DNA of 64,000 bases from Paenibacillus sp. FSL R5-0912 (lineage in GTDB: Bacteria > Bacillota > Bacilli > Paenibacillales > Paenibacillaceae): the NCBI RefSeq assembly GCF_000758605.1, contig NZ_CP009282.1, positions 3,286,001 to 3,350,000 of the forward strand, written 5' to 3'. The notes below the pieces were generated by a model. It was not told the origin of the DNA. It did no database searches and worked only from the letters and a program-made list of their open reading frames with translations. A program made the position numbers and the translations under genes. Within the stretch, counting starts at the first letter, position 1. Each line of letters begins with the position of its first letter. Of this stretch, positions 41,566 to 51,311 are shown one piece after another.

Positions 41566-41614
41566 AGTATAGGACGGATGGGGTTCGAACCCATGACCCC
41601 TACCCTGTCAAGAT
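41566..41614 (-). repeat. Right attachment site within tRNA-Val
   Basis: 49 bases identical to 24991-25039; they include the 3' half of the functional tRNA-Val. Confidence 0.95.
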
Positions 41615-41641
41615 AGTGCTCTCCCGCTGAGCTACCGTCCT
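41570..41641 (-). tRNA. tRNA-Val (anticodon GAC)
   Basis: A full cloverleaf on the minus strand: acceptor stem AGGACGG/CCGTCCT, D-arm GCTC/GAGC, anticodon stem CTATC/GGTAG with loop TTGACAG giving anticodon GAC, and T-arm ATGGG/CCCAT with TTCGAAC. The CCA end is not encoded. The 3' half is the integration site of the neighbouring element. Confidence 0.96.
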
Positions 41642-41778
41642 GCAACGAAATTTATAATACCATACGATGTGAGGGAATGGCAAGATTTTTTTATAACGTT
41701 GAAATAGCTTAGGGCCAGCCGTGATTTGACAGGTGAGATTAATCCCTTTACTGGCGGCAGATGATAACTTAAGGCTCA

Positions 41779-41812
41779 GGTCCCGCTGAATGTGAGCGGG
41801 GCTTTTTTTGCA
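41779..41812 (+). terminator. Terminator-like hairpin
   Basis: CCCGCT...AGCGGG followed by GCTTTTTTT on the plus strand, upstream of the first NUDIX gene. No plus-strand gene before it is seen. Confidence 0.6.
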
Positions 41813-41922
41813 GCGAAAAAGTTGAGCGACACGGAAAAGATTATATATTATAATGATGGCGTTGCCTGGGAATATCTCTCAATCATTCCATTATACATAA
41901 TGAAGCCGAAGGAGTTCTTCTA

Positions 41923-42354
41923 ATGATCGTAACTTTGCATGAATCCGGGTGGCCTGAGCCCGGGATGGGTCTGAAATATGTTGTGATTGTCATGAAGCAG
42001 GGGGAGGACTGGATTCTGGTGCGGCACCGCGAGCGGTCTACATGGGAATTTGCCGGAGGACATATTGAAGCAGGAGAGAGTCCTGATGAAGCTGCCGCCA
42101 GGGAACTGTATGAGGAAACAGGCGTTGAGGCGTACAAGTTATACCCTCTAGGCGTATATTCGGTCAGAAGTGAAGAAGTACCTGCGAGCTACGGGATGCT
42201 GTACTTTGCAGCTGTAGATAAGTTCGGCCCCCTGCCCCCATATGAAATGGAGGAGATTCGCAGATTCAGAGAAATTCCGGAAGCGGTTACGTATCCCGGG
42301 ATATATCCCACGCTTATCGCGAGAGTAACTGAATATACCAAGCAGCTGAGCTAG
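41923..42354 (+). CDS. NUDIX hydrolase
   Basis: A 143-residue protein with a full NUDIX box ([24 protein letters not shown], residues 45-68), which binds Mg2+ and cleaves nucleoside diphosphates linked to another group. The rest ([27 protein letters not shown]) is the usual fold. The substrate is not known. Start with GAAGGAG. It is followed about 80 bases later by a second NUDIX gene. Confidence 0.92.
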   Translation: MIVTLHESGWPEPGMGLKYVVIVMKQGEDWILVRHRERSTWEFAGGHIEAGESPDEAAARELYEETGVEAYKLYPLGVYSVRSEEVPASYGMLYFAAVDKFGPLPPYEMEEIRRFREIPEAVTYPGIYPTLIARVTEYTKQLS

Positions 42355-42431
42355 AATGCCAATGAAACCAGATATATTGAGCAATTGTACTTTGGTGCGC
42401 AATAATCATACCCTTGAACGGAGCGATTGCC

Positions 42432-42914
42432 ATGTCTATGCCTACTCATATTGTCGCGGTCGGAGGGATTGTAAAGAATGAACTGGGAGAAATTTTGCTG
42501 GTCCGAACGTTTAAGGGCGGCTGGGTGTTCCCCGGCGGGCAGGTGGAGGCAGGTGAGAATCTTATGGAAGCGCTAACCCGTGAAATACAGGAGGAAAGTG
42601 GCATCCTCACTGTTGTTGACCGGCTGATCGGCGTGTATTCCAATACGGGGATGTACAAAGGGCATGACGGTGTAACCGATGTTCCGACCAAAGTGATGTT
42701 GGACTATGTGTGCCGGCCAATCGGCGGGGCATTAGCAACATCGGATGAAACATCGGAGAGCTGCTGGATCAGCCGGGATAAAGTGCTTGAGATGATTACT
42801 AGTCCCGCTATCCGCACCCGTTATGAAGCTTATCTGGCGTTTGACGGTACAGTTGCTTATATGGCCTATCAGACCAAGCCTGAATTTATAGTTAGTCTAA
42901 GCAGGAAGATATAA
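42432..42914 (+). CDS. NUDIX hydrolase
   Basis: A 160-residue NUDIX protein with box GGQVEAGENLMEALTREIQEESGI (about residues 36-59). It differs from the preceding NUDIX protein, so it is not a recent duplicate. The ATG at 42432 follows GGAG by 8 bases; the upstream TTG frame extension adds nothing. It is followed 26 bases later by the creatininase-family gene and is probably in one transcript with it. Confidence 0.9.
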   Translation: MSMPTHIVAVGGIVKNELGEILLVRTFKGGWVFPGGQVEAGENLMEALTREIQEESGILTVVDRLIGVYSNTGMYKGHDGVTDVPTKVMLDYVCRPIGGALATSDETSESCWISRDKVLEMITSPAIRTRYEAYLAFDGTVAYMAYQTKPEFIVSLSRKI

Positions 42915-42940
42915 TGCAGTATCATATAAGGAGATTCTAG

Positions 42941-43708
42941 ATGAACGTAGAATATGGGAAGTTAACTTTTCTGGAGATTAAGCAAAAAGTAGCCGAAGGC
43001 TATATGGCTATTATTCCAACCGGCTGCACGGAGCAGCAGGGGCCGCATTCGACGGTGGATTTTGATATCTGGTTGGCCACCGAGCTGTCTATTGAGGCAG
43101 CAACTATGGCAAATCTGAGCTACGGTGTGAAGTCGCTGGTAATTCCGACGATTCCGTTTGGTCCTACTCCCGAGCACCGTAATTACGGATATGGCTACAT
43201 CGACATCCCGCAGAAGGTATATGAGGATGTGATTTATGCGGTTCTGGTTTCACTGGCCGGCCAGGGGTTCAGGCAGCTCGTGATTATGCGCGGCTGCGGT
43301 GGACATATGCTGAACCAGGTCGCTGTGAAATTCAATCAGGAGTATGCAGGAAAAGCCATAGTTCATATTCCGCATCATCCGTTCCATGAGGTCTGGTGCA
43401 CACATGCCGATCCACATATTCCGGGTGGTCATGCCGACAGCTTCACCACATCACTGGGGCTCTACAAACATCCCGAGTGCATCCGTGAGGAGCTGATTGA
43501 GAATCCCGACAGCAGTGAACCGGATTGGGATGATCCCGGACTCGACTTCACCAACTACTCGGCAACGGGTGTCATTGGTGATCCAACTCATGCCAGCGAA
43601 GAATTAGGACGCAAGCTGTGGAAGGGCTCTGTAGAAGCTATAGCAGCCGAACTGCAGAAAATTGCTGGACAGGCTGCTGAGATTCGTGAGGCTGTAATGG
43701 AAACGTAG
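42941..43708 (+). CDS. Creatininase family amidohydrolase
   Basis: A 255-residue metal-dependent amidohydrolase of the creatininase/ArfB family. The metal-binding motif GCTEQQGPHSTVDFD (residues 28-42) is typical, with later CGGHMLNQ and ADPHIPGGHADSFTTSLGL carrying further His/Asp/Glu ligands. Family members hydrolyse creatinine or formamide intermediates; the pathway here is unclear. Ribosome site AAGGAG. Confidence 0.9.
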   Translation: MNVEYGKLTFLEIKQKVAEGYMAIIPTGCTEQQGPHSTVDFDIWLATELSIEAATMANLSYGVKSLVIPTIPFGPTPEHRNYGYGYIDIPQKVYEDVIYAVLVSLAGQGFRQLVIMRGCGGHMLNQVAVKFNQEYAGKAIVHIPHHPFHEVWCTHADPHIPGGHADSFTTSLGLYKHPECIREELIENPDSSEPDWDDPGLDFTNYSATGVIGDPTHASEELGRKLWKGSVEAIAAELQKIAGQAAEIREAVMET

Positions 43709-43738
43709 GCAAGCAGCAGAAAGATAAAAGCGAGATAG

Positions 43739-43804
43739 TTAAGCCCCATAGCTTCGTCCATGTTAACCGCGACGGCGGCTTGGAGAAGCCAGTGGGGCTA
43801 TTAC
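43739..43804 (+). terminator. Hairpin after the creatininase-family gene
   Basis: TAAGCCCCA and TGGGGCTATTA form a stem with a long inner loop containing a second GAAGC/GCTTC-like pairing. It has a weak T run. Confidence 0.5.
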
Positions 43805-43957
43805 TATAGCTGGCGTTGCGAATGCGAAGGTGGTTTGCAGCTTTTTTATGCGAGAGATCATGTTATTGCTTCTCAAGTCCGAGTTCCGTGTAAGTTTGTG
43901 AACGGCAGAGAATAAGGTAGAATAGGGACACCAATTGCTGTGAGAAGAGGTTAGTTT

Positions 43958-44782
43958 ATGAGCGATGAGAATTCGAAGTTCAAGCGGCTTGGAGAGTATC
44001 TGAAATCTCGCCGGAACCGGCTGCAGCCTGAAGCTGCTGGGCTTAAGGAAACTAACAGCTAGCGCAGAACACCCGGACTACGGCGGGAGGAAGTGGCGAT
44101 TCTGGCTGGTGTCAGCAGCACCTATTACACGTGGCTGGAGCAAGGCAGAGAAGTTACCGCTTCCAGAGAGATTATGGAGAGTCTCAGCCAGGCCCTGCGC
44201 TTGACCCCTGATGAGCGGATGCATCTGTTCGAGCTGTGGAATCCAGGTATGCCGGATACAGTTCCTTCTATTAATACGGTGAGTCCCGATCTGAATCCGC
44301 AGTGGCGGGATATTATCAGCCAGCTGTCTTATCCGTCTTTTATTACGAATGAGCGGTCCGAGGTTCTGGCCTGGAATGATAAGGCGGGTGAAGTCCTTAG
44401 TGATTTCGGGAAGCAGCCCGCTTCCGAGCGTATTATGCTCCGTCTATTGTTTCTCGATCAGGGGCTGCGCCGCCGGATGCTGAATTGGGAGGAGTTCGCG
44501 CTCTACTCAGTAGCTGTGTTCAGAACCTATTATGACATGCATCTGCACGACCCCTGGTACAAAGACATGGTAGTGAAGCTTTGTGAGGACAGTATGGATT
44601 TCGCTGACATGTGGAAACTGCACAACATTCAAGGCAAAAAAGTAAATCGTGTAGTCATACAAAGTCTCGGCACGAATCAGTCTGTGACTTATGACATCAA
44701 CTCTGTGGCAAGTCTGGCCGACCACCCGTGTCTGCATATCTGTATTTATACACCTGTGGCAGAGAGCCTAGAATCGAATTAA
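43958..44782 (+). pseudogene. MmyB-like helix-turn-helix regulator with in-frame TAG
   Basis: The reading frame from ATG 43958 runs as a typical MmyB-like regulator (FKRLGEYLKSRRNRLQP) but has a TAG at 44060-44062, codon 35, after which the same frame continues with RRTPGLRREEVAILAGVSSTYYTWLEQGR, the helix-turn-helix, and the complete C-terminal MmyB ligand-binding domain. No other damage is seen. Restart at GTG 44093 would lose the first helix. It is a recent nonsense pseudogene unless the stop is suppressed. It lies upstream of an aldo/keto reductase, which such regulators often control. Confidence 0.85.
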
Positions 44783-44934
44783 GTCATTTGAACGGCCGGT
44801 CTGCTGCTATTTCTGTGCTGTTCCCTGGTAATGATCTTACTAGCATAAACGTACTGTGGCTGCTCCATGGCAGGAAGGCTACAATAGGGACATATCCGAA
44901 GAATCTTTCACCGGGAAAAGAGGGAGACAACCGA

Positions 44935-45885
<951 letters not shown>

Positions 45886-46029
45886 AGGCAGAAGGTTTGA
45901 GAACTGCAGCAGCATCGGTTATGCATCGAAATCCAAAAGCGTTCTTATCTGCACCGCTTGTTTTTGTGAGCGGTAAGATAAGGCCGCTTTTTAAAGTTGC
46001 GCCGGCATACCGCCAATGTTCGGATTCTT

Positions 46030-46240
<211 letters not shown>

Positions 46241-46322
46241 GTACTGGAGCAAGTGTTCATCGCAATGTTAAGCGGACTGAGAGGACCCTATTTCCCGGAA
46301 AAGGCGCTTTTTGGGGCTGAAT

Positions 46323-46449
46323 CGGACTGAGATTCCGTTATTTTGTTCATCCGGCCCCAAAGTGAGGGGCCGCCGGGCATATAAGAGATTCTGAGTCCGA
46401 TTGACCGGCGTATCTGCCTGATTTGCAGGAATAACGGAATCTCAGTCCG
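46323..46449. repeat. 20-bp inverted repeat in the spacer
   Basis: CGGACTGAGATTCCGTTATT at 46323 is found as its perfect reverse complement at 46430-46449; related partial copies lie near 46271 and 46390. The region may be a mobile non-coding repeat. Confidence 0.75.
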
Positions 46450-46487
46450 CCTCTTCAGCCAGTTGACGAGGGCAGATGAAGTACCCG

Positions 46488-46590
46488 TTCATACCTCGTC
46501 AAAATGGGGAAACTCCGCATGATCATGCAAGATCCCGCGAGTTCCCGCCAAGTTCCCGCTCATACCTCGTCAAACTGGGGAAACTCTGCC
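46488..46590. repeat. 32-base direct repeat in the spacer
   Basis: CATACCTCGTCAAAATGGGG and flanks at about 46488-46519 recur at about 46558-46589 with few differences. The surrounding 46.25-46.68 kb holds no gene. Confidence 0.65.
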
Positions 46591-46689
46591 AGTTTCCGCC
46601 AACCACAAAGGATGTTTTCGCTGCTATACAGCAGCCATTCTCCTATTAGAGACTAATTAGTGCATGTCCCGCGGAGCAGTGCTTAGAGC

Positions 46690-46862
46690 TCGGCACTGCT
46701 AACTCTCGCCGCCACGGCACTGCTAACTCTCGCCGCCACGGAGCTACTAACTCTAGCTGCCACGGAGCTACTAACTCTAGCTGCCACGGAGCTACTAACT
46801 CTAGCTGCCACGGAGCTACTAACTCTAGCTGCCACGGAGCTGCTAGCCCTCGCCGCCACGGC
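46690..46862. repeat. 24-base tandem repeat at the 3' end of metG
   Basis: About seven copies of a 24-base unit (GGAGCTACTAACTCTAGCTG plus four bases) run from 46690 into the last codons of the methionyl-tRNA synthetase gene. In one minus-strand frame the array encodes a repeated VAARVSSS octapeptide, but this is not the metG frame. Confidence 0.9.
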
Positions 46863-48519
46863 GTTGCAAGCTCTTGAGGCGCTCGGTCTCCTCCCCAATC
46901 CGCGCGATATCAATCCGTTCGAACAATAATTCCAGCTCCAGCACCGGCTGATGTGCCGGAACGGACACTGGCTGCCATAAAGGCTGTTCTAAGGCAAAGA
47001 AATGCCTGATCTTGCCGCAGGAGAATGGAATGAACGGGTTCAACAGATTAGACAGATTAGCGGTGATCTGCACACAGGTATACAGCGTGTTGCCGCAGGC
47101 GGCGGGGTCATTCCTAATCTGCAGCCACGGCTGCTGCTGATCGAAATATTTGTTGGCCTGGCGGATATGGGTGAAGACATGCTCCAGCGCTTCTTTGAAG
47201 CTGCCCCCCTCAATAAGTCTCCCGGTCTCGCTGTACAGAGTATTAATGCTGCTGGCCCAAACGGCATCCATTGTACCCTCAGGAACCTCGCCATTCCAGA
47301 ACTTATTCACGAATACCAGACTGCGGTTAACGAAATTACCGAAGGCGCCCAGCAGCTCGCTGTTATGGCTGTAGATGAATTCTCTCCACGAGAAGTCGGC
47401 ATCCCGTTTCTCAGGACCGTTCGCCGTCAGGAAATACCGGATGGAATCCGGGTCGTAGCGGCTGAGAATATCCGGCACCCAGACGGCCCAGTTACGGCTT
47501 GTGGAGAATTTCTCCCCTTCCAGCGTCATGTATTCACAGGAGAAGATGCGGTCCGGCAGATGCAGGTCTCCAGCACCCAGCAGCAGAGCCGGCCAGATCA
47601 GGCTGTGAAAAGGCACATTATCCTTGCCATGCACATAATAGGCCGTAATGGGAGGGTACGCGGCGTCTTTGCTCTCAGTGGATTCCAGCCAGAAATCCTC
47701 CCAGCGGTTGCCGGTCCCGGCAGCCCACTGCTTGCTGGCGGACAGATAGCCGCTGACCGCTTCGATCCACACATAGATTTTCTTGTCCGTGAAGCCGTCC
47801 ACCGGAACATCCACCCCCCAGTCCAGATCCCGCGTTGCAGCGCGGTCCTGCAGTCCTTCCTGCAGATATCTGCGGGTTAAACGCACAGCATTGTCTCTCC
47901 AGCCTTGCGCAGAATCTACGTATTCTGAAAGTGCGCCCTGGAAGCTGGACAGTGACAAATAATAATGCAGGGTGGAACGCAGCACCGGAGGGGTTCCGCA
48001 GATTTTGCAGGTACGCTCCAGCAGGTCAACCGGGTCGAGTATCGTAGAACAGTAATCACATTGGTCACCCCTGGCCTGCTGTCCGCAGACCGGGCAGATT
48101 CCCTCTACATAGCGGTCCGGCAAGTAGCGCTGATCCTGCTCACAGTAGCATTGGAGCGTAGACTTCTGGTACAGATGGCCGTTATCCAGCAGCTTAAGGA
48201 ACAGCTCCTGCACCACACTGTGGTGATGCTCCTGATCGGTCCGGGTGTATAAGTCATAGGTGAATCCAAGCGAACGGAAGCAATCGGCGAACTCCTGATG
48301 ATATCTGCTGGCGAATTCACCAGGGGATACACCTTCCTGCGCTGCCTGTACAGCAACTGGAGTGCCGTGGCAGTCACTGCCGGAGACATACAGCACAGCG
48401 TCGCCTTTGGCACGGTGATAGCGGGCCAGGATATCTCCCGGCAGAATACTCGCAAGCCTGCCCAGGTGCAGGGAGCCATTGGCATACGGCCAAGCCCCTC
48501 CGATAAAAATGTTTGTCAT
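46843..48519 (-). CDS. metG: Methionyl-tRNA synthetase, short form
   Basis: A 558-residue class I aminoacyl-tRNA synthetase. It has the HIGH-type motif HLGR after AWPYANGSL (residues 8-20), a zinc region with four CxxC pairs (about 125-180) and a KMSKS-type loop KFSTS near 345. It lacks the C-terminal EMAP/tRNA-binding domain of the standard 660-residue Bacillus enzyme, so it is probably a second MetRS. It charges tRNA-Met with methionine. Transcription should be controlled by the Met T-box leader upstream. Confidence 0.9.
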   Translation of the reverse strand: MTNIFIGGAWPYANGSLHLGRLASILPGDILARYHRAKGDAVLYVSGSDCHGTPVAVQAAQEGVSPGEFASRYHQEFADCFRSLGFTYDLYTRTDQEHHHSVVQELFLKLLDNGHLYQKSTLQCYCEQDQRYLPDRYVEGICPVCGQQARGDQCDYCSTILDPVDLLERTCKICGTPPVLRSTLHYYLSLSSFQGALSEYVDSAQGWRDNAVRLTRRYLQEGLQDRAATRDLDWGVDVPVDGFTDKKIYVWIEAVSGYLSASKQWAAGTGNRWEDFWLESTESKDAAYPPITAYYVHGKDNVPFHSLIWPALLLGAGDLHLPDRIFSCEYMTLEGEKFSTSRNWAVWVPDILSRYDPDSIRYFLTANGPEKRDADFSWREFIYSHNSELLGAFGNFVNRSLVFVNKFWNGEVPEGTMDAVWASSINTLYSETGRLIEGGSFKEALEHVFTHIRQANKYFDQQQPWLQIRNDPAACGNTLYTCVQITANLSNLLNPFIPFSCGKIRHFFALEQPLWQPVSVPAHQPVLELELLFERIDIARIGEETERLKSLQRRGGEG

Positions 48520-48614
48520 GTCATTGTCCTCCTATAAGTTTTGTTGACAGATTTTCCTTGAAACGGCTTCGGACAAAACCCGTTTCGGAAAACATGTTTA
48601 GGTTTCTAAGCGCA

Positions 48615-48895
48615 CAAAAAAGACTCTCATCCCCAAAAGGGACGAGAGCCTGCGCTCACGTGTTACCACCCAAATTCATCAATGCCTTGCGGCATCCACC
48701 TCTTCAGGTACGTCCGCATAAGCCTGCGGGTATACCCTAGCATGGTAACGGATGCGGGTTCCGGCGCAGCCTACGTCCCGTTTATGCGGGCTTCGATGCG
48801 CAGCTCTGAGACCATATTCCCGTGGGTTTTCTTTGCTCCTTTTCAGCGGCTGGAGCTCTCTGTGAAAGAATGGCCAAGGTACTCTTTCTCTTCAT
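48615..48895 (-). promoter_or_regulatory. T-box riboswitch, methionine type
   Basis: A long leader upstream of metG on the minus strand. It has stem I features (AGAGAGCTCCAGCC and GAATATGG, the latter offering AUG as specifier codon), the T-box GGGTGGTAACACG at 48659-48671, and a terminator GGCTCTCGTCCC/GGGGATGAGAGTC followed by TTTTTT at 48615-48650. Uncharged tRNA-Met would pair with the T-box and allow transcription of metG. The 5' end is approximate. Confidence 0.88.
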
Positions 48896-48987
48896 AGCTA
48901 TTGTGGTTATCCTAATTACTGGATATCATATATGCAGGTGATGGCTTATGTCAACACCAGATACAGAAATAAAGGAGAATGAGACTT

Positions 48988-50064
48988 TTGCCGGAAAACA
49001 AGCAGGTAAAGAAAAGCTCAGGCATAATGGGATGGCTTGGTAGCGCGGGAGTACTGCTGCTGCTGAAGGGCAAAACTATTCTGTCTCTGCTCAAGCTGGG
49101 GAAGATTGCGGGACCGCTGATTTCGATGATGGTGTCTATCTGGGCCTATGCTCTGATCTCACCATGGCAATTTGCAGTGGGCTTCGTTGCCTTATTATTC
49201 GTTCATGAGATCGGCCATGTTATCGCCGCTAAGCGGATCGGGCTGCCGGTGAGCGCACCGCTGTTTGTTCCTTTTATGGGTGCATTAATTACGATGAAGA
49301 AACAACCGCTGGATGCCAGAGAGGAAGCCTACGTTGCTTTTGGAGGCCCTATTCTGGGGGGCATTGGCGCGGCCGCCGTCTTCGGAGCAGCTTATTATTA
49401 TCAGAGCCCGCTACTCTTTTCACTGGCTTATGTCGGATTCTTTCTTAACCTGATCAACCTGCTGCCGATTCATCCGCTGGATGGGGGAAGAATTGCAACT
49501 GCGGTTACCCGCTGGTTATGGCTGGTAGGTCTGGTTGGAGGTCTGGCAGTGATCATCTATCTGAAATCTATTCTGTTCAGTATTATCTGGCTGTTATTTG
49601 CTTATGACATGTACAAGAAATATATCAGCCGGCGCACGAAGAAGCAGATGCATGCGGTTATGAAAAGCTTCCTGATACCGATTGAGGATTTGCAGGATCA
49701 AGGGTATCTGATTCCCGGACCTGAGCACAAAAGAGAACTACCTTTTACCACCTACAGTGATTTGAACCGCCAGCAATATCTTGGTGTCCGCTGGGATAAT
49801 CTGGACTATTACGGTACAACGACTATGCCTGTACAGTCTATTATCAGTAAAGTCCGGATCGTGCAGCTGGACCAGCTGTATGTGGATGCTAAGCTGCAGC
49901 TGAAGATGCAGTGTGAGATCAGCTTTACGGTGTTTGATAATGATAAATATTATGATGTGCCGGCCGCGTCACGCTGGAGATATGGTATTGCTTATTTTGT
50001 ACTCGCTGGCTTTCTCGGCGGCATGATGTACCTTGTGCATATCGTTGGCAATGTAAATCTGTAA
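48988..50064 (+). CDS. Site-2 protease family intramembrane metalloprotease (M50)
   Basis: A 358-residue membrane protein with an HEIGH zinc motif (HEIGHVIAAKRIG, about residue 76) and the second motif LIHPLDGGR (about 165), within about six hydrophobic segments. It is a zinc protease that cuts within membranes. The C-terminal 170 residues are soluble, then a final membrane helix. TTG at 48988 is preferred because AAGGAG lies 10 bases before it; ATG 48979 is too close. The target protein is unknown. Confidence 0.88.
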   Translation: MPENKQVKKSSGIMGWLGSAGVLLLLKGKTILSLLKLGKIAGPLISMMVSIWAYALISPWQFAVGFVALLFVHEIGHVIAAKRIGLPVSAPLFVPFMGALITMKKQPLDAREEAYVAFGGPILGGIGAAAVFGAAYYYQSPLLFSLAYVGFFLNLINLLPIHPLDGGRIATAVTRWLWLVGLVGGLAVIIYLKSILFSIIWLLFAYDMYKKYISRRTKKQMHAVMKSFLIPIEDLQDQGYLIPGPEHKRELPFTTYSDLNRQQYLGVRWDNLDYYGTTTMPVQSIISKVRIVQLDQLYVDAKLQLKMQCEISFTVFDNDKYYDVPAASRWRYGIAYFVLAGFLGGMMYLVHIVGNVNL

Positions 50065-50132
50065 GGATTCGTTTATGAAGCCCCTGATTCGTCAAAGCTG
50101 TATAGAGCCAAGAAGAACAGGGGGGTACAACT

Positions 50133-50348
50133 ATGCGCAAGTCATTGGTGTGGAGCGGGGTCATTGGAGTGTGTGTGATGCTGGGGACGGCCGGATGTGC
50201 GGCTGGCAGTGAGGCTCCCGGATATACGGGGGTTCATAAGATGACTGGACTGGACGGGAGACTTGATACACCGGATGGTCTTATATCACCGGTTATGCAG
50301 GATGTGTACGACCGTTCGATTCCGGAAGAGGTGTATTCCATTCAATAG
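50133..50348 (+). CDS. Small lipoprotein
   Basis: A 71-residue lipoprotein: signal segment VWSGVIGVCVMLG, lipobox TAGC, and a short polar tail. A strong AGGGGGG ribosome site precedes the ATG. No family is recognised; the size suggests a cell-envelope microprotein. Confidence 0.7.
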   Translation: MRKSLVWSGVIGVCVMLGTAGCAAGSEAPGYTGVHKMTGLDGRLDTPDGLISPVMQDVYDRSIPEEVYSIQ

Positions 50349-50470
50349 TCTGCCGGACGCGGCTTATCCGTCCTCCCTATCCCTGGAGCCCTCAGGCTCT
50401 ATACAGGATATTAATAATTCTGTATAATGGCTCAATGTTGATAGGACCTACAGAGAGGGGTTAGAGGAGA

Positions 50471-50914
50471 ATGGCAGTGGAAATCGTACATGTCACTACA
50501 GAGGAGCAGCTCCAGATGGCGCTTGCGATCCGCCATAAGGTATTTGTGGAGGAACAGAAGGTGCCGGCCGAAGAGGAAATTGATGAATACGATGTGATCG
50601 GAGACAATGCGCATCATTTCCTGCTTAAGGACAACGGTGAGCCGGCAGCTACAGGAAGACTGATTTATTACAAGGCAGAGATTGCTAAAATGCAGCGGAT
50701 TGCTGTTCACGAGCAATACCGTTCCAAGGGTTTCGGACGGATCCTGCTGCTCGCTATGGAGGGGCACGCCCGTGAACTCGGCCTGGTAGCCTCAATTCTC
50801 GATGCACAGTGTCATGCAGAAGCCTTTTACAGCAAACTGGGCTATGAAGTGATTTCCCCGGAGCCCTTCTATGATGCCGGTATTCTTCACGTGAGAATGC
50901 AGAAAACGCTGTAA
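50471..50914 (+). CDS. GNAT family N-acetyltransferase
   Basis: A 147-residue ElaA/YitI-type GNAT: AIRHKVFVEEQKVPAEEEIDEYD (residues 20-43) and the acetyl-CoA loop QYRSKGFGRILL with AVHE before it. The substrate is unknown. AGAGGAG lies close to the ATG; a GTG at 50477 is an alternative start. Confidence 0.9.
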   Translation: MAVEIVHVTTEEQLQMALAIRHKVFVEEQKVPAEEEIDEYDVIGDNAHHFLLKDNGEPAATGRLIYYKAEIAKMQRIAVHEQYRSKGFGRILLLAMEGHARELGLVASILDAQCHAEAFYSKLGYEVISPEPFYDAGILHVRMQKTL

Positions 50915-51009
50915 TCAGGCCGGGTACATACTCTTTCGATTCTATGGACAAGCTATCTGGGAGCCAGATTGTTGGCTAATCCTAGGCGCGAAGGAGAAGA
51001 TCCTAAGTG

Positions 51010-51243
51010 ATGAACAACGAACGTGAACGCTTTATTGCAGCCCAAAGAAACGGTGATGGTGATCTGACCAAGTTCCAGACCTCTTCCGGCCGTGTGCTGG
51101 ATTACCAGCAGGCACTTCAGGAGGTTCAGTCCGGGAGTATTGCCGGAGTCAACGCATTCAAAGGAAAAGATGGAGAAATGTATATTCGCGGCGATGCAGA
51201 TGGAGATCCTACCAACAATCTGGATCAGCTTCCGCAATTTTAA
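51010..51243 (+). CDS. DUF3892 family protein
   Basis: A 77-residue protein (MNNERERFIAAQRNGDGDLTKFQTSSGRVLDYQQAL...NNLDQLPQF) typical of DUF3892, a short family of unknown role found in Bacilli. The start may be the GTG three bases earlier; AAGGAG is 10-13 bases upstream. A terminator follows. Confidence 0.75.
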   Translation: MNNERERFIAAQRNGDGDLTKFQTSSGRVLDYQQALQEVQSGSIAGVNAFKGKDGEMYIRGDADGDPTNNLDQLPQF

Positions 51244-51264
51244 CTAGGTATAGATATTAGGATG

Positions 51265-51311
51265 AAACGGCCGGACAAGCGTCTATTCGATGCTAATGTC
51301 CGGCTTTTTTG
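51265..51311 (+). terminator. Terminator of the DUF3892 gene
   Basis: GCCGGACA and TGTCCGGC pair across a loop of about 20 bases and are followed by six T residues. Confidence 0.85.

Larger units (their letters stand above)
24991..41614. mobile_element. Integrated head-encoding element in tRNA-Val (satellite or phage-plasmid candidate)
   Basis: An AT-rich island of about 16.6 kb between perfect 49-bp tRNA-Val repeats. It carries a tyrosine integrase at the tRNA end, a replication protein with iterons, capsid, scaffold-like protein, portal, large terminase, small-terminase candidate, holin, two connector-like proteins, two lipoproteins and small membrane proteins, all on the minus strand. Tail, tape-measure, endolysin and head protease genes are not seen. 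The composition contrasts with the GC-richer host genes on both sides. Capsid-encoding phage satellites have a similar content, but the gene order here is different from those I know. Confidence 0.85.

Noticed and set aside
24991..41614. Complete functional prophage
   Set aside because: There is no tail, tape-measure, baseplate or endolysin gene, so the element cannot build a whole tailed phage alone.
46683..46913. Repeat protein with VAARVSSS units
   Set aside because: It arises from the 24-base tandem array in a frame other than metG, has no ribosome site and overlaps the metG end.
47002..47880. A 292-residue plus-strand ORF
   Set aside because: It is antisense to metG, whose synthetase motifs are clear.
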